In this document: one piece after another, positions 13,422 through 19,121 of the stretch | Position numbering within the stretch: position 1 is the first letter of the stretch | Layout: every line of letters begins with the position of its first letter | Source of the DNA: a virus | Length of the DNA stretch: 36,062 nucleotides | Strand: one strand, 5' to 3' | Virus record (IMG/VR): IMGVR_UViG_3300044632_002118 | Coordinates: 1-36,062 of that record | The notes under the pieces: generated by a model | Database searches by the model: none | What the model saw: the letters and a program-made list of their open reading frames with translations, nothing else | What the model was told of the DNA's origin: nothing | Position numbers and translations under genes: made by a program

Positions 13422-13514
13422 ATCACTCTGGTTTGTTTGTTGTTGGTCAGCGTTTTTTGGGATGCGCTGCCCCCCTTGGCCCCTGCGTCCCCCTTGGGGA
13501 CTAGCGAGGCAAAA

Positions 13515-13685
13515 TCAGTCGAAATCCTCGTAATTGTCCCAATCGCGCCCGAACTCCTCGCGGCGGTAGTAACGCTCTTGTCGCCGGCGCTCCGTCATGC
13601 GCCCGTCACGGAAGCCGATGCAGTAGCAGGCCCACATCGAGCCAAAGGCGATGGATGAAAGCAGGACGGCCTCCCACGCGCTCAT
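13515..13685 (-). CDS. Small membrane protein, 56 aa
   Basis: Starts MSAWEAVLLSSIAFGSMWACYCIGF: one N-terminal transmembrane helix, followed by an Arg/Tyr/Asp-rich cytoplasmic-type tail (RRRQERYYRREE ... DNYEDFD). Start 13685 overlaps the DUF551 stop by ATGA. A possible superinfection or membrane accessory protein; no family recognised. Confidence 0.6.
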   Translation of the reverse strand: MSAWEAVLLSSIAFGSMWACYCIGFRDGRMTERRRQERYYRREEFGRDWDNYEDFD

Positions 13686-13876
13686 TTCTCGCCCTCCTCC
13701 GGTGGATTTGGGAACGGCATCCAGTGCGTGATGTCGGGCTCGATCCGGCAGGCATTCAGCCACCGCCAGACGCGGCCGTCGTGAAAGCCTGCCTCCACAT
13801 GGCCGTCCTCAGCCGCGACAATGACATCGGTGTCGCTGTCCGGCATTTGATCCTCCACGGAAAGCCAGCCGCTCAT
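13682..13876 (-). CDS. DUF551-like protein, 64 aa
   Basis: MSGWLSVEDQMPDSDTDVIVA at the start and ITHWMPFPNPPEEGEK at the end match the DUF551 signature (W-x-S/V-x-D-x-x-P ... THWMPLPxPP). Length is right for the family, which is frequent in temperate phages and has no known function. ATGA overlaps on both sides. Confidence 0.82.
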   Translation of the reverse strand: MSGWLSVEDQMPDSDTDVIVAAEDGHVEAGFHDGRVWRWLNACRIEPDITHWMPFPNPPEEGEK

Positions 13877-14022
13877 CGGACGACCTCCACCCGGCTCGGG
13901 ACGCCGCCGAATTGTTGAGCGAAACGCTCCCGAGCCTCGAAGGCCGAGAACGCCCAGAAATACTCCCCCACCCTGTGCCTGAGGAAATTCAAGCCCTCGC
14001 AGTGCCAGAGTCGCTTTTTCAT
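13873..14022 (-). CDS. Small protein, 49 aa
   Basis: Starts MKKRLWHCEGLNFLRHRVGEY and continues FWAFSAFEARERFAQQFGG. The start overlaps the upstream 35-aa gene by ATGA and the stop overlaps DUF551 by ATGA. The FSAFEARERF segment resembles small phage proteins that describe a beta hairpin plus helix; no family assigned. Confidence 0.58.
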   Translation of the reverse strand: MKKRLWHCEGLNFLRHRVGEYFWAFSAFEARERFAQQFGGVPSRVEVVR

Positions 14023-14126
14023 CGTGCCAACCTCCAGGTGATGACCGCCGCGATGGCGACCGGGACAAACTTGAAAGCCGCGTCGATCGAGTAGCCGAGG
14101 CAGCGGAGAAGAGTTTCGCAGTCCAT
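14019..14126 (-). CDS. Very small membrane peptide, 35 aa
   Basis: Starts MDCETLLRCLGYSIDAAFKF, then VPVAIAAVITWRLAR, a short hydrophobic helix. Its ATG overlaps the upstream stop as TAATG and its stop overlaps the next start as ATGA. Support is from this double coupling; function unknown. Confidence 0.5.
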   Translation of the reverse strand: MDCETLLRCLGYSIDAAFKFVPVAIAAVITWRLAR

Positions 14127-14359
14127 TACGCGGCCCTCCGTTTCCGTGCTGGGATCGTCGTGCGGTTAGCGGTGGAGGCGTTCCGATAACCCCACCAGTC
14201 GAGGAAGGATTCCCTGACGATGTGCCAGCCACCGCACCGGCCCCGTGGGAGGCTTGCCGCAAATTCACCGCGCTTGATGTAGTCGCGGATCGAGCGGCTG
14301 GAAAAACCCGAGAGGCGCCGAGCCTCGTCCATGTTGATGTAGACATCGGAGAGGTTCAT
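14126..14359 (-). CDS. Excisionase-like MerR/HTH_17 protein
   Basis: A 77-aa protein: YINMDEARRLSGFSSRSIRDYIKRGE, then a wing with GGWHIVRESFLDWWGYR. This is the winged-HTH of phage excisionases and HTH_17 proteins. The basic tail (RTTIPARKRRAA) could contact DNA. It sits in the early operon close to the regulators and would direct excision at attP or control transcription. Coupled by ATGA to the RHH gene. Confidence 0.72.
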   Translation of the reverse strand: MNLSDVYINMDEARRLSGFSSRSIRDYIKRGEFAASLPRGRCGGWHIVRESFLDWWGYRNASTANRTTIPARKRRAA

Positions 14360-14523
14360 GCTGCCTCCTTTTCGAGCTTCTCGATGAGTAGATGACGAAC
14401 GAACCCGCTAAGGCTCATTCCGCGTTGATAAGCGTGCTTGCGCGCTTGGTTGATCAGTTGTGGCGGGAGTGAGATCCCCGCCGCTTTTGCTTTTTTGTTC
14501 TCCGGGACTGGTCTGTTAGCCAT
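14356..14523 (-). CDS. RHH regulator facing left (Cro-like position)
   Basis: A 55-aa protein starting MANRPVPENKKAKAAGISLP. AAGISLPPQLINQARKHAYQRG and MSLSGFVRHLLIEKLE form a ribbon-helix-helix. It shares AGISLxPxLI with the plus-strand RHH protein at 14629, so the two are likely paralogues that compete for the operators between them. It is the first gene of the left early operon. Confidence 0.75.
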   Translation of the reverse strand: MANRPVPENKKAKAAGISLPPQLINQARKHAYQRGMSLSGFVRHLLIEKLEKEAA

Positions 14524-14527
14524 GCGC

Positions 14528-14546
14528 CAACAATTGCTAATTGTTG
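14528..14546. promoter_or_regulatory. Operator-like inverted repeat CAACAATT-N3-AATTGTTG
   Basis: Perfect 8-bp arms with a 3-base spacer, just upstream of the minus RHH start codon. A binding site for one of the two RHH proteins is likely. Confidence 0.65.
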
Positions 14547-14566
14547 ACGCATTCAAAGAAAAAAAT

Positions 14567-14580
14567 GGGGTGATCACCCC
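14567..14580. promoter_or_regulatory. Operator-like palindrome GGGGTGATCACCCC
   Basis: Perfect 14-bp palindrome in the divergent spacer. Its half-site GGGGTGAT recurs at 14608-14615, overlapping the start of the predicted -10 of the plus-strand promoter. Confidence 0.68.
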
Positions 14581-14592
14581 AATGGCTAAAAA

Positions 14593-14620
14593 TTGACAAT
14601 TATTAGAGGGGTGATATTTT
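14593..14620 (+). promoter_or_regulatory. Promoter of the plus-strand RHH gene, leaderless
   Basis: TTGACA at 14593-14598, 16-bp spacer, TATTTT at 14615-14620. The ATG at 14629 begins 9 bases after the -10, so transcription would start at or next to the start codon, giving a leaderless message as for lambda cI from PRM. A GGGGTGAT half-site lies inside the promoter. Confidence 0.55.
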
Positions 14621-14628
14621 CTATTGAC

Positions 14629-14958
14629 ATGAATCCGAAAAAACCGATTTCGCGCAAATCCAAGAGCGCGGGAATCTCGCTAGAGCCTGATCTAATCAAG
14701 CGCTCCAAGGATTTCGCGGAAAAAAATGGATTCGGCAGTTTGTCGAATTGGGCGCGTTTTTTACTCACGCAAGAACTCCGTAGGGCGGATGGAAATCCGA
14801 GCTACAAGCTCGAAGAAATTGGCAAACCAACCGCCGAAAAGAACGGTTCAAAGGGAAAAGTCCAGTCGGGTGCTGGTGTAGTGATCGAGCCGGGATCCGA
14901 AACTTCCGCTTCTGGTCACTCAATTCCCGCAAAGAAAAACTCCCAGAAGACTGGATAG
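14629..14958 (+). CDS. RHH repressor, the only plus-strand gene
   Basis: A 109-aa protein. The N-terminal RHH domain (SAGISLEPDLIKRSKDFAEKN, then SLSNWARFLLTQELRR) resembles Arc/CopG-type proteins; the C-terminal half is polar and low-complexity. Its orientation opposite to all other genes, and operators shared with a divergent RHH gene, make it the likely lysogeny repressor. ATG 14629 is preferred over in-frame 14593, since the latter lies in the promoter. Confidence 0.7.
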   Translation: MNPKKPISRKSKSAGISLEPDLIKRSKDFAEKNGFGSLSNWARFLLTQELRRADGNPSYKLEEIGKPTAEKNGSKGKVQSGAGVVIEPGSETSASGHSIPAKKNSQKTG

Positions 14959-14980
14959 GGCAGGTTCACGATTTAACGCA

Positions 14981-15041
14981 ACCCCCAGACACCCCAATGC
15001 CCGTCATGCGCTGGCCCGATTTGCTGGGGGGTGGGGGGTAA
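14981..15041. terminator. GC-rich hairpin between convergent genes
   Basis: AACCCCCAG pairs with CTGGGGGGT across a loop of about 35 bases, followed on the plus strand by a GGGGTAAAAG tail. It lies between the ends of the RHH repressor and the integrase, where a bidirectional terminator is expected. There is no strong U-run, so this is tentative. Confidence 0.4.
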
Positions 15042-15080
15042 AAGACTGATTGTTATTTCTTTACGATACCCCTGCGAAAC

Positions 15081-16100
15081 CTAAGCCCTCCACCAAGCCC
15101 GCCAGTCCGCTTTGCGAGACGGCACCGCGTAGGTTTTGAGAACGAGCGCCGTCGACGAATGCCCCATCTGGTGCGCCGTCTTCCCTGCATCCTGGCAGCG
15201 CCCGAGGTGGTAAGTGGCGTAAGAGTGCCGGAGAGCGTTCTCTGGAAGCATAGCCCACGGCACCACGCCCTCGTTGTTGAGCCGCTCAATCAAAGCCTCC
15301 CTCTCCCGATAAAGTCGGAGCGATTTCGCCGGCACGATCAGCCCCGATTTTCCTTTGAAGAAATCCTTCCGCCTCGCCAGCGGCTCCGTGAAATCAACGA
15401 TCCGCTCCGGCAGGCCGCTTGATTGTTTCGAAACCTCCCGCCGCACCTCGATCTGGCCGGACTTCGGATCGACATCCTCCCACCGCATTCGATGGACCTC
15501 GATGGACCGCAACCCAGCAAAGGCACCGAGAAGAAACCAAGCCCGAAGCGCGTCGCTCATTGTGGCATCCAGAATCGCCCGGAGTTCCTTCGCCGAGATC
15601 AGTGACCTCTTCGACTCAGCCTCCGGCGCCACCACCCGTCGAAATGGATTCCGATCCAGGAGCTCCATGTCGACGCACCACCGAAAGAACCCGGAGGCGT
15701 AACGATGCCACCCCGCCCGCGTCGTCGGCGCGCCCTTAATCTTCGCAAACACCCTAGCCGCCTGCATCGGAGTGACCGCCGCCACCGCGCCAGGAAAAGC
15801 ATCCAAAAGCTCCCCACATATTTTTTCCAACTTCTCACGATGCCGCTCCGAAGCCCCCGCCTTGGAGGCGATGTAATCCCGCACCGCCGACTTCATAGAC
15901 ATGCCCCTCGCCTGCTCCTCCGAAAGCGAATCGGTCCCACCCTTCTGAAGTTTCTCCAGCAACCCCGGCCCCGCCGCCCAAGCCTCCGCCTCGGTGCGGT
16001 AAAACCGGCGAATCCTTTTGCCAAAAATTTTCTGCGGGATCGTCAGCTTCCAAGGCGTCGAGGGCCGCTGCGGGTAAGGTGTCACAAGGAAGGCGCTCAT
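15081..16100 (-). CDS. Tyrosine integrase
   Basis: A 339-aa site-specific recombinase from ATG 16100 (MSAFLVTPYPQRP); an in-frame ATG at 16196 would add 32 residues but these are encoded by the attP arm repeats. Core-binding domain about 75-165; catalytic domain with Arg in GLRSIEVHRMRW, LRHSYATYHL (box II His-Arg), MGHSS and the nucleophile Tyr in LKTYA. It integrates the phage at the tRNA-Leu copy of the attP core lying just upstream. Length typical. Confidence 0.9.
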   Translation of the reverse strand: MSAFLVTPYPQRPSTPWKLTIPQKIFGKRIRRFYRTEAEAWAAGPGLLEKLQKGGTDSLSEEQARGMSMKSAVRDYIASKAGASERHREKLEKICGELLDAFPGAVAAVTPMQAARVFAKIKGAPTTRAGWHRYASGFFRWCVDMELLDRNPFRRVVAPEAESKRSLISAKELRAILDATMSDALRAWFLLGAFAGLRSIEVHRMRWEDVDPKSGQIEVRREVSKQSSGLPERIVDFTEPLARRKDFFKGKSGLIVPAKSLRLYREREALIERLNNEGVVPWAMLPENALRHSYATYHLGRCQDAGKTAHQMGHSSTALVLKTYAVPSRKADWRAWWRA

Positions 16101-16205
16101 GCTGTTGCCCGAACTGTTGCCCGTGTTGCCCGAAATCGCAACTATTTTCTTCCAGTAGCCGCCAATAGCCGCCGCTAGATTCTTGATGCCAACCACCCGC
16201 CAACC

Positions 16206-16222
16206 CGCATAAAACCTAGCTC
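16206..16222 (+). repeat. 17-bp repeat beside the attP core, second copy near 2011
   Basis: CGCATAAAACCTAGCTC, 16/17 identical to 2011-2027. It lies 20 bases from the tRNA-derived core. Its role is unknown; integrase/excisionase site or common promoter element are possibilities. Confidence 0.6.
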
Positions 16223-16241
16223 AAATCGATGTAAAGCACTC

Positions 16242-16297
16242 TGCCGGCGGCGGGACTCGAACCCGCACTCCGCTTTCGCGAAAACGGATTTTAAGTC
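16242..16297 (-). other. attP core: 3' part of a tRNA-Leu(UAA) gene
   Basis: Minus strand reads from the anticodon loop (GACTTAAAATCC, anticodon TAA) through the variable arm and T arm (GTGCGGGTTCGAGTCCCGC) to the acceptor end GCCGGCA. The 5' half of a tRNA is absent, so this is not a functional tRNA gene but the segment that restores the host tRNA after integration. Confidence 0.8.
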
Positions 16298-16358
16298 GGT
16301 TTTTTGGGTTTGTTTTTCAATGACTTGCGGGAGTGTTGCCCGCTGTTGCCCTGTTCTA

Positions 16359-16604
16359 TCAAATGGGCCTGTAGAAATTCACGTTGGCGCGCCTTCCGTT
16401 GACCAAAATTTTGGCGACTTTCTTTTCGAGGATACCAGAGCGGACGCCTTTATCGGCGAGCTGGCAACCGGCTTCGCCTTTCAGCTTTGATAGCTCGGAA
16501 ATTTCCATGTTTGTCATCCAGCCTTCCTTTTTCAGTTCGGAGGGGTCGCATGCGGCCGTCGACTGAAAGAAGGCGCCCCAGGCTTTTTCTACGGCAGAAG
16601 CCAC
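16359..16604 (-). CDS. Small winged-helix-like protein, 81 aa
   Basis: Chosen GTG start at 16604 (MASAVEKAWGAFF), overlapping the phosphoesterase gene's 3' end by 16 bases; ATG at residue about 30 (MTNMEISELSKL) is an alternative. The C-terminal part (EGWMTNMEISELSKLKG ... ILEKKVAKILVNGRRANVNFYRP) looks like a helix-turn-helix plus wing. Last gene before attP. A small regulator is plausible. Confidence 0.5.
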   Translation of the reverse strand: MASAVEKAWGAFFQSTAACDPSELKKEGWMTNMEISELSKLKGEAGCQLADKGVRSGILEKKVAKILVNGRRANVNFYRPI

Positions 16605-17320
16605 GGTTGGTTTTTTTGTCTTTCGCACAGGTTGACGGTTGTTGAGTTGTCGGTGAAGTAGCCCCACGCGAATCCGTTGCTATGGGCGAGGGATGCGCGG
16701 CGGGTGGAGCTGTAGTCCATGTCGAGAGTGCAGATCGCTCCGAGGCAGTAGCCGGTGGGAGAATCGACGCGGCGGCCGCGCTCGATGCCTACTCGGTGCA
16801 GGTGTGCCATCAGAACCTTTCCATATGTCTCTGCGTGATCCCTCACGGCAGATACGTTGCAGCTATAACCATGCACCAGCGCGAGGTCTCCCAGCCGGTG
16901 GACGCCTTTGGTGTTGTGGTAGGGGTAGATTTTCGCCTTGAGCTTTTTGGCGCAGTCTCCGAGTTCGTTGAGGACGGTCTGCGCGGCGTGGGCGTGGACG
17001 GCGTTGGGGGATTCGGCCATGCGGTTCAGGCGGGCCTCGTGGTTTCCGAGCATTATGACATTCGGAGAAAATTCATAGAGGAACGAAATTCCCTCGCTGA
17101 CATCTTGGGCGATGTTGCGGGCGCGGTCTTTGCTGTCCACATCGGAGGCGACGCCTCCGCGCATGGCGGCGAGGTCGATAAAATCGCCTAGATGCGCTCG
17201 GAAGTCTGGACGAAATTTCTTGGCAAACGACAAGACGGCGCGGCGGCTTTCGGGGCAGATGAGTTCGCCGTGTGAGCACCCGACAGCCATCCACTTTTTC
17301 CATTTTTTGATTGGCGTCAT
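16589..17320 (-). CDS. Calcineurin-like metallophosphoesterase
   Basis: A 243-aa protein from ATG 17320 (MTPIKKWKKWMAVGCSHGE). Metal-binding motifs in order: GCSHGE, LGDFID near 45, GNHEARL near 100, ALVHGYS, and AHLHR near 170. The GDxx...GNHE signature is clear. Substrate unknown; lambda-type phages carry protein phosphatases of the same superfamily. The gene stands between the lysis genes and attP, a usual place for lysogenic-conversion (moron) genes, but it is coupled by ATGA to the upstream gene rather than having its own visible promoter. Confidence 0.82.
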   Translation of the reverse strand: MTPIKKWKKWMAVGCSHGELICPESRRAVLSFAKKFRPDFRAHLGDFIDLAAMRGGVASDVDSKDRARNIAQDVSEGISFLYEFSPNVIMLGNHEARLNRMAESPNAVHAHAAQTVLNELGDCAKKLKAKIYPYHNTKGVHRLGDLALVHGYSCNVSAVRDHAETYGKVLMAHLHRVGIERGRRVDSPTGYCLGAICTLDMDYSSTRRASLAHSNGFAWGYFTDNSTTVNLCERQKNQPWLLP

Positions 17321-17574
17321 GGGAGGTCGGGGATTTCGTTGTCTTTGCGAAGTTCCCAGATGTAACTGCGGATTTTTTCGAGCGTGTCGGGGCAGGCTTG
17401 GCAATCGCGGCCTTCGTCGTCTCGCCATTGCCGAAACTCGCCGGATTCGTGTTTAAGGAAGGCGCGAATTTCGTTAAGAAGGTCATCGATTATTAAAATC
17501 GTGTCCATGCCTTTGACGGCGCAGATGTGCTCGCAGCGTTCTTCGGGCAGGGTGAATTCAAGTGTGGCTTTCAT
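17317..17574 (-). CDS. Hypothetical protein, 85 aa
   Basis: MKATLEFTLPEERCEHICAVKG at the start, then helices (TILIIDDLLNEIRAFLKHE and LEKIRSYIWELRKDN). Similar in outline to small phage proteins of about 90 aa with MKATLEFNLPEE starts that accompany late genes; not assignable by function. ATGA overlaps on both sides. Confidence 0.65.
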   Translation of the reverse strand: MKATLEFTLPEERCEHICAVKGMDTILIIDDLLNEIRAFLKHESGEFRQWRDDEGRDCQACPDTLEKIRSYIWELRKDNEIPDLP

Positions 17575-17810
17575 GCTTCCTCCTCCTCTTCTTCGTCCTC
17601 ATCCTCGAGCGGCCAGAGGATTTCGTCGGCTTCGCGGACCAATGCGCGGGCCGCGTAGTCGTTTCCAAATTTGAAGTCCATGTAAAAGGTTTCTCCTTCG
17701 TCCTCCCAAGACACGATGCAGAGGGAGACATCGAAATGCTCCGCGAGAAGGGCGCGGGCTTGCATCATCACGGCCTCGCGGTCTTTTGGCGGGGCTGTTT
17801 TTTTTGCCAT
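17571..17810 (-). CDS. Hypothetical acidic protein, 79 aa
   Basis: Starts MAKKTAPPKDREAVMMQARALL and ends with a run of Asp/Glu (EDEDEEEEEEA). The centre (FDVSLCIVSWEDEGETFYMDFKFGN) is predicted beta. Its ATG abuts the amidase stop. Function unknown; acidic tails can mimic DNA or bind basic partners. Confidence 0.6.
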   Translation of the reverse strand: MAKKTAPPKDREAVMMQARALLAEHFDVSLCIVSWEDEGETFYMDFKFGNDYAARALVREADEILWPLEDEDEEEEEEA

Positions 17811-18418
17811 TACAGGACGCGGTTAAGTGCCGCTAAAAGCGCGGCGTGGGCCGATGGGGAGCAGTCGTCTTTGCGGCCGGGGGAGACATCGGCGTGGCGA
17901 AGTATATTGGCCAAGGGGATGTTGTTTTCGCGGAGGATTGGGAGGAGATATTCGACGGCGCTGAGGAGGGCGTCTTCGCTCAGCGGCGTCGTGTAGGTAT
18001 CACCTTCCCAGGCGAGGCCGATGGAGAAGCTGTTGACATCTTTTCGGCCTTGCCACGAGCTGACCCCGGCGTGCCAGGTGCGTTGGCTCGGCAGGGCGAG
18101 GGCGGTTCGTTTGCCGTTGCGGGCGATGATGCAGTGATACGAGACTTTGCTGGCGGGGTCGCTGCACCAGGAGACGCTGCCCGCGTAGGCTCCGCTCGTG
18201 TGGTGCAAGATCACATGGGTGGGCTTGATCACGCGGCCGGCGCTGATGTTGGGGGTGCGCTTGTTGGTTTGCTGGTAGTATTTCGGCTCGGGCTTGAGGG
18301 TGCCGGAAGTTTTGGCGGGGGAGGTTTTGGCTGGCTTCGCGGGCTTCGACTCAGGCGCGGGCGCGGGGGATTGCGCCGGGCGTGGCAACATGAAGAAGCG
18401 GGCGAGGAGCGAAATCAT
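17810..18418 (-). CDS. N-acetylmuramoyl-L-alanine amidase (endolysin)
   Basis: A 202-aa protein of the Amidase_2 family. After a Pro/Ala/Lys-rich N-terminus (about 10-45) come zinc ligands in HVILHHTSG, the RTWHAGVSSWQG segment, SIGLAWEGD, and HADVSPGRKDDC with the third His and catalytic-site Lys. It cleaves the amide bond between muramic acid and the peptide stem. The first 12 residues are hydrophobic but too short for a clear signal, so export is expected through the holin. Coupled by ATGA to the lipoprotein gene. Confidence 0.88.
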   Translation of the reverse strand: MISLLARFFMLPRPAQSPAPAPESKPAKPAKTSPAKTSGTLKPEPKYYQQTNKRTPNISAGRVIKPTHVILHHTSGAYAGSVSWCSDPASKVSYHCIIARNGKRTALALPSQRTWHAGVSSWQGRKDVNSFSIGLAWEGDTYTTPLSEDALLSAVEYLLPILRENNIPLANILRHADVSPGRKDDCSPSAHAALLAALNRVL

Positions 18419-18666
18419 TTGTCCTTCAGAGCAGGCAGGGTTTTTTGGAATTCGCCGAATGCGTTCCAGAGGTCTCGGTTGGCGGCTTCGCTTTCGGTCA
18501 GGCGCGGCTCAAAGCGCACGGTTGCGCGGATGTGGAGCGTGCCAGCCTCGCCGATGCGGTCGCCGAAGGGAGGCATCGGGACGGCCACGCATCCGCTCAT
18601 AAAACTAATCGCCAGAAAAACCCACGCGAGCATCACTGCGGTCGCGGCGACCTGTTTGGGGTTCAT
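18415..18666 (-). CDS. Lipoprotein, possible outer-membrane spanin
   Basis: An 83-aa protein with an N-terminal hydrophobic segment (VAATAVMLAWVFLAISFMSGC) that ends in a lipobox-like FMSGC. After cleavage a short periplasmic protein would remain (VAVPMPPFGDRIG ... FGEFQKTLPALKDK). The position between holin and amidase genes suggests an o-spanin of a diderm host, with the 85-aa protein at 18864 as a possible inner partner. Spanins are recognised mainly by topology, so this is tentative. Confidence 0.55.
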   Translation of the reverse strand: MNPKQVAATAVMLAWVFLAISFMSGCVAVPMPPFGDRIGEAGTLHIRATVRFEPRLTESEAANRDLWNAFGEFQKTLPALKDK

Positions 18667-18839
18667 TATTTTCCTTTTCGGAAAATGTTGATCGTTCCGA
18701 CTAGGCCGAGGCCGGCGGCGATGATTTGGTTTTGCATCTCTGGCTCGAGCTTCACGCCGAGGGCTACGGCGACGAGGATGAGGCCGCGCCAGGTGCTGTT
18801 TTCCGAAAGACGATCGAGGACAAAGTAGATTGCGTTCAT
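18666..18839 (-). CDS. Holin-like membrane protein, 57 aa
   Basis: Starts MNAIYFVLDRLSENSTWRG; hydrophobic segments LILVAVALGVKL and QIIAAGLGLVGTINIF end in a basic tail. The STWRGL...EPEMQNQIIAAGL pattern is shared with small two-segment phage holins. TAATG overlap with the lipoprotein start. A TTTGACAC octamer lies 13 bases upstream. It would permeabilise the inner membrane to release the amidase. Confidence 0.72.
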   Translation of the reverse strand: MNAIYFVLDRLSENSTWRGLILVAVALGVKLEPEMQNQIIAAGLGLVGTINIFRKGK

Positions 18840-18852
18840 CGTCTGGGCGGAG

Positions 18853-18860
18853 GTGTCAAA
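18853..18860 (-). other. TTTGACAC octamer before the holin start
   Basis: Minus-strand TTTGACACCTCCGCC, 13 bases upstream of ATG 18839. The same 15 bases with one change occur at the end of the RHH-like gene at 846. Confidence 0.6.
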
Positions 18861-18863
18861 GGT

Positions 18864-19121
18864 TCAACGGCGCTCGAGGCCACGGATGCGGCCTTCGTGG
18901 TCGGCGAGGAGGTTGTCGTGGCGCTTGTCTGTTTCGGCGTTGGCTTCCATGCGGATCAGGACGGCTTCGATTTTTTCCACGCGTCCGCTGAGCTTTTCGG
19001 ATGCGCTTTCAAACTCACTGCGGCTTACGAACTGGCTTTGCAAAAGAATCACCACGAGTATCCCAATGGGTGTTACCCACCGGGATGCGAGGTCGAGGGC
19101 TTTGGCGACGCTCTCGCTCAT
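18864..19121 (-). CDS. Membrane-anchored coiled-coil protein (i-spanin-like)
   Basis: An 85-aa protein: one transmembrane segment near residues 15-30 (VTPIGILVVILLQSQFV) and a long coiled coil (SEFESASEKLSGRVEKIEAVLIRMEA ... GRIRGLERR). The topology fits an inner-membrane spanin or a holin accessory. Its start overlaps the tail-fibre stop by ATGA. Confidence 0.6.
   Translation of the reverse strand: MSESVAKALDLASRWVTPIGILVVILLQSQFVSRSEFESASEKLSGRVEKIEAVLIRMEANAETDKRHDNLLADHEGRIRGLERR

Larger units (their letters stand above)
16103..16351. repeat. attP arm-type direct repeats TGTTGCCCG
   Basis: TGTTGCCCG occurs at 16103, 16115, 16124 and 16334, with TGTTGCCC(T) at 16344. All five are in the same orientation, three on one side and two on the other side of the tRNA-derived core. 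This is the expected layout of integrase arm-binding sites in lambda-type attP DNA. Confidence 0.65.

Noticed and set aside
13440-13512. GC-rich inverted segments (CCCCTTGG ... CCAAGGGG) as a terminator
   Set aside because: Pairing is ambiguous because of C/G runs and no U-run follows on the transcribed strand, so no feature was called.
12507-13658. A 383-aa plus-strand open frame
   Set aside because: Antisense shadow of the Sak4-like ATPase and small genes; no recognisable motif.
16242-16297. Functional tRNA-Leu gene
   Set aside because: Only the anticodon loop through acceptor 3' end is present, with a mismatch in the anticodon stem; the D arm and 5' acceptor strand are missing.
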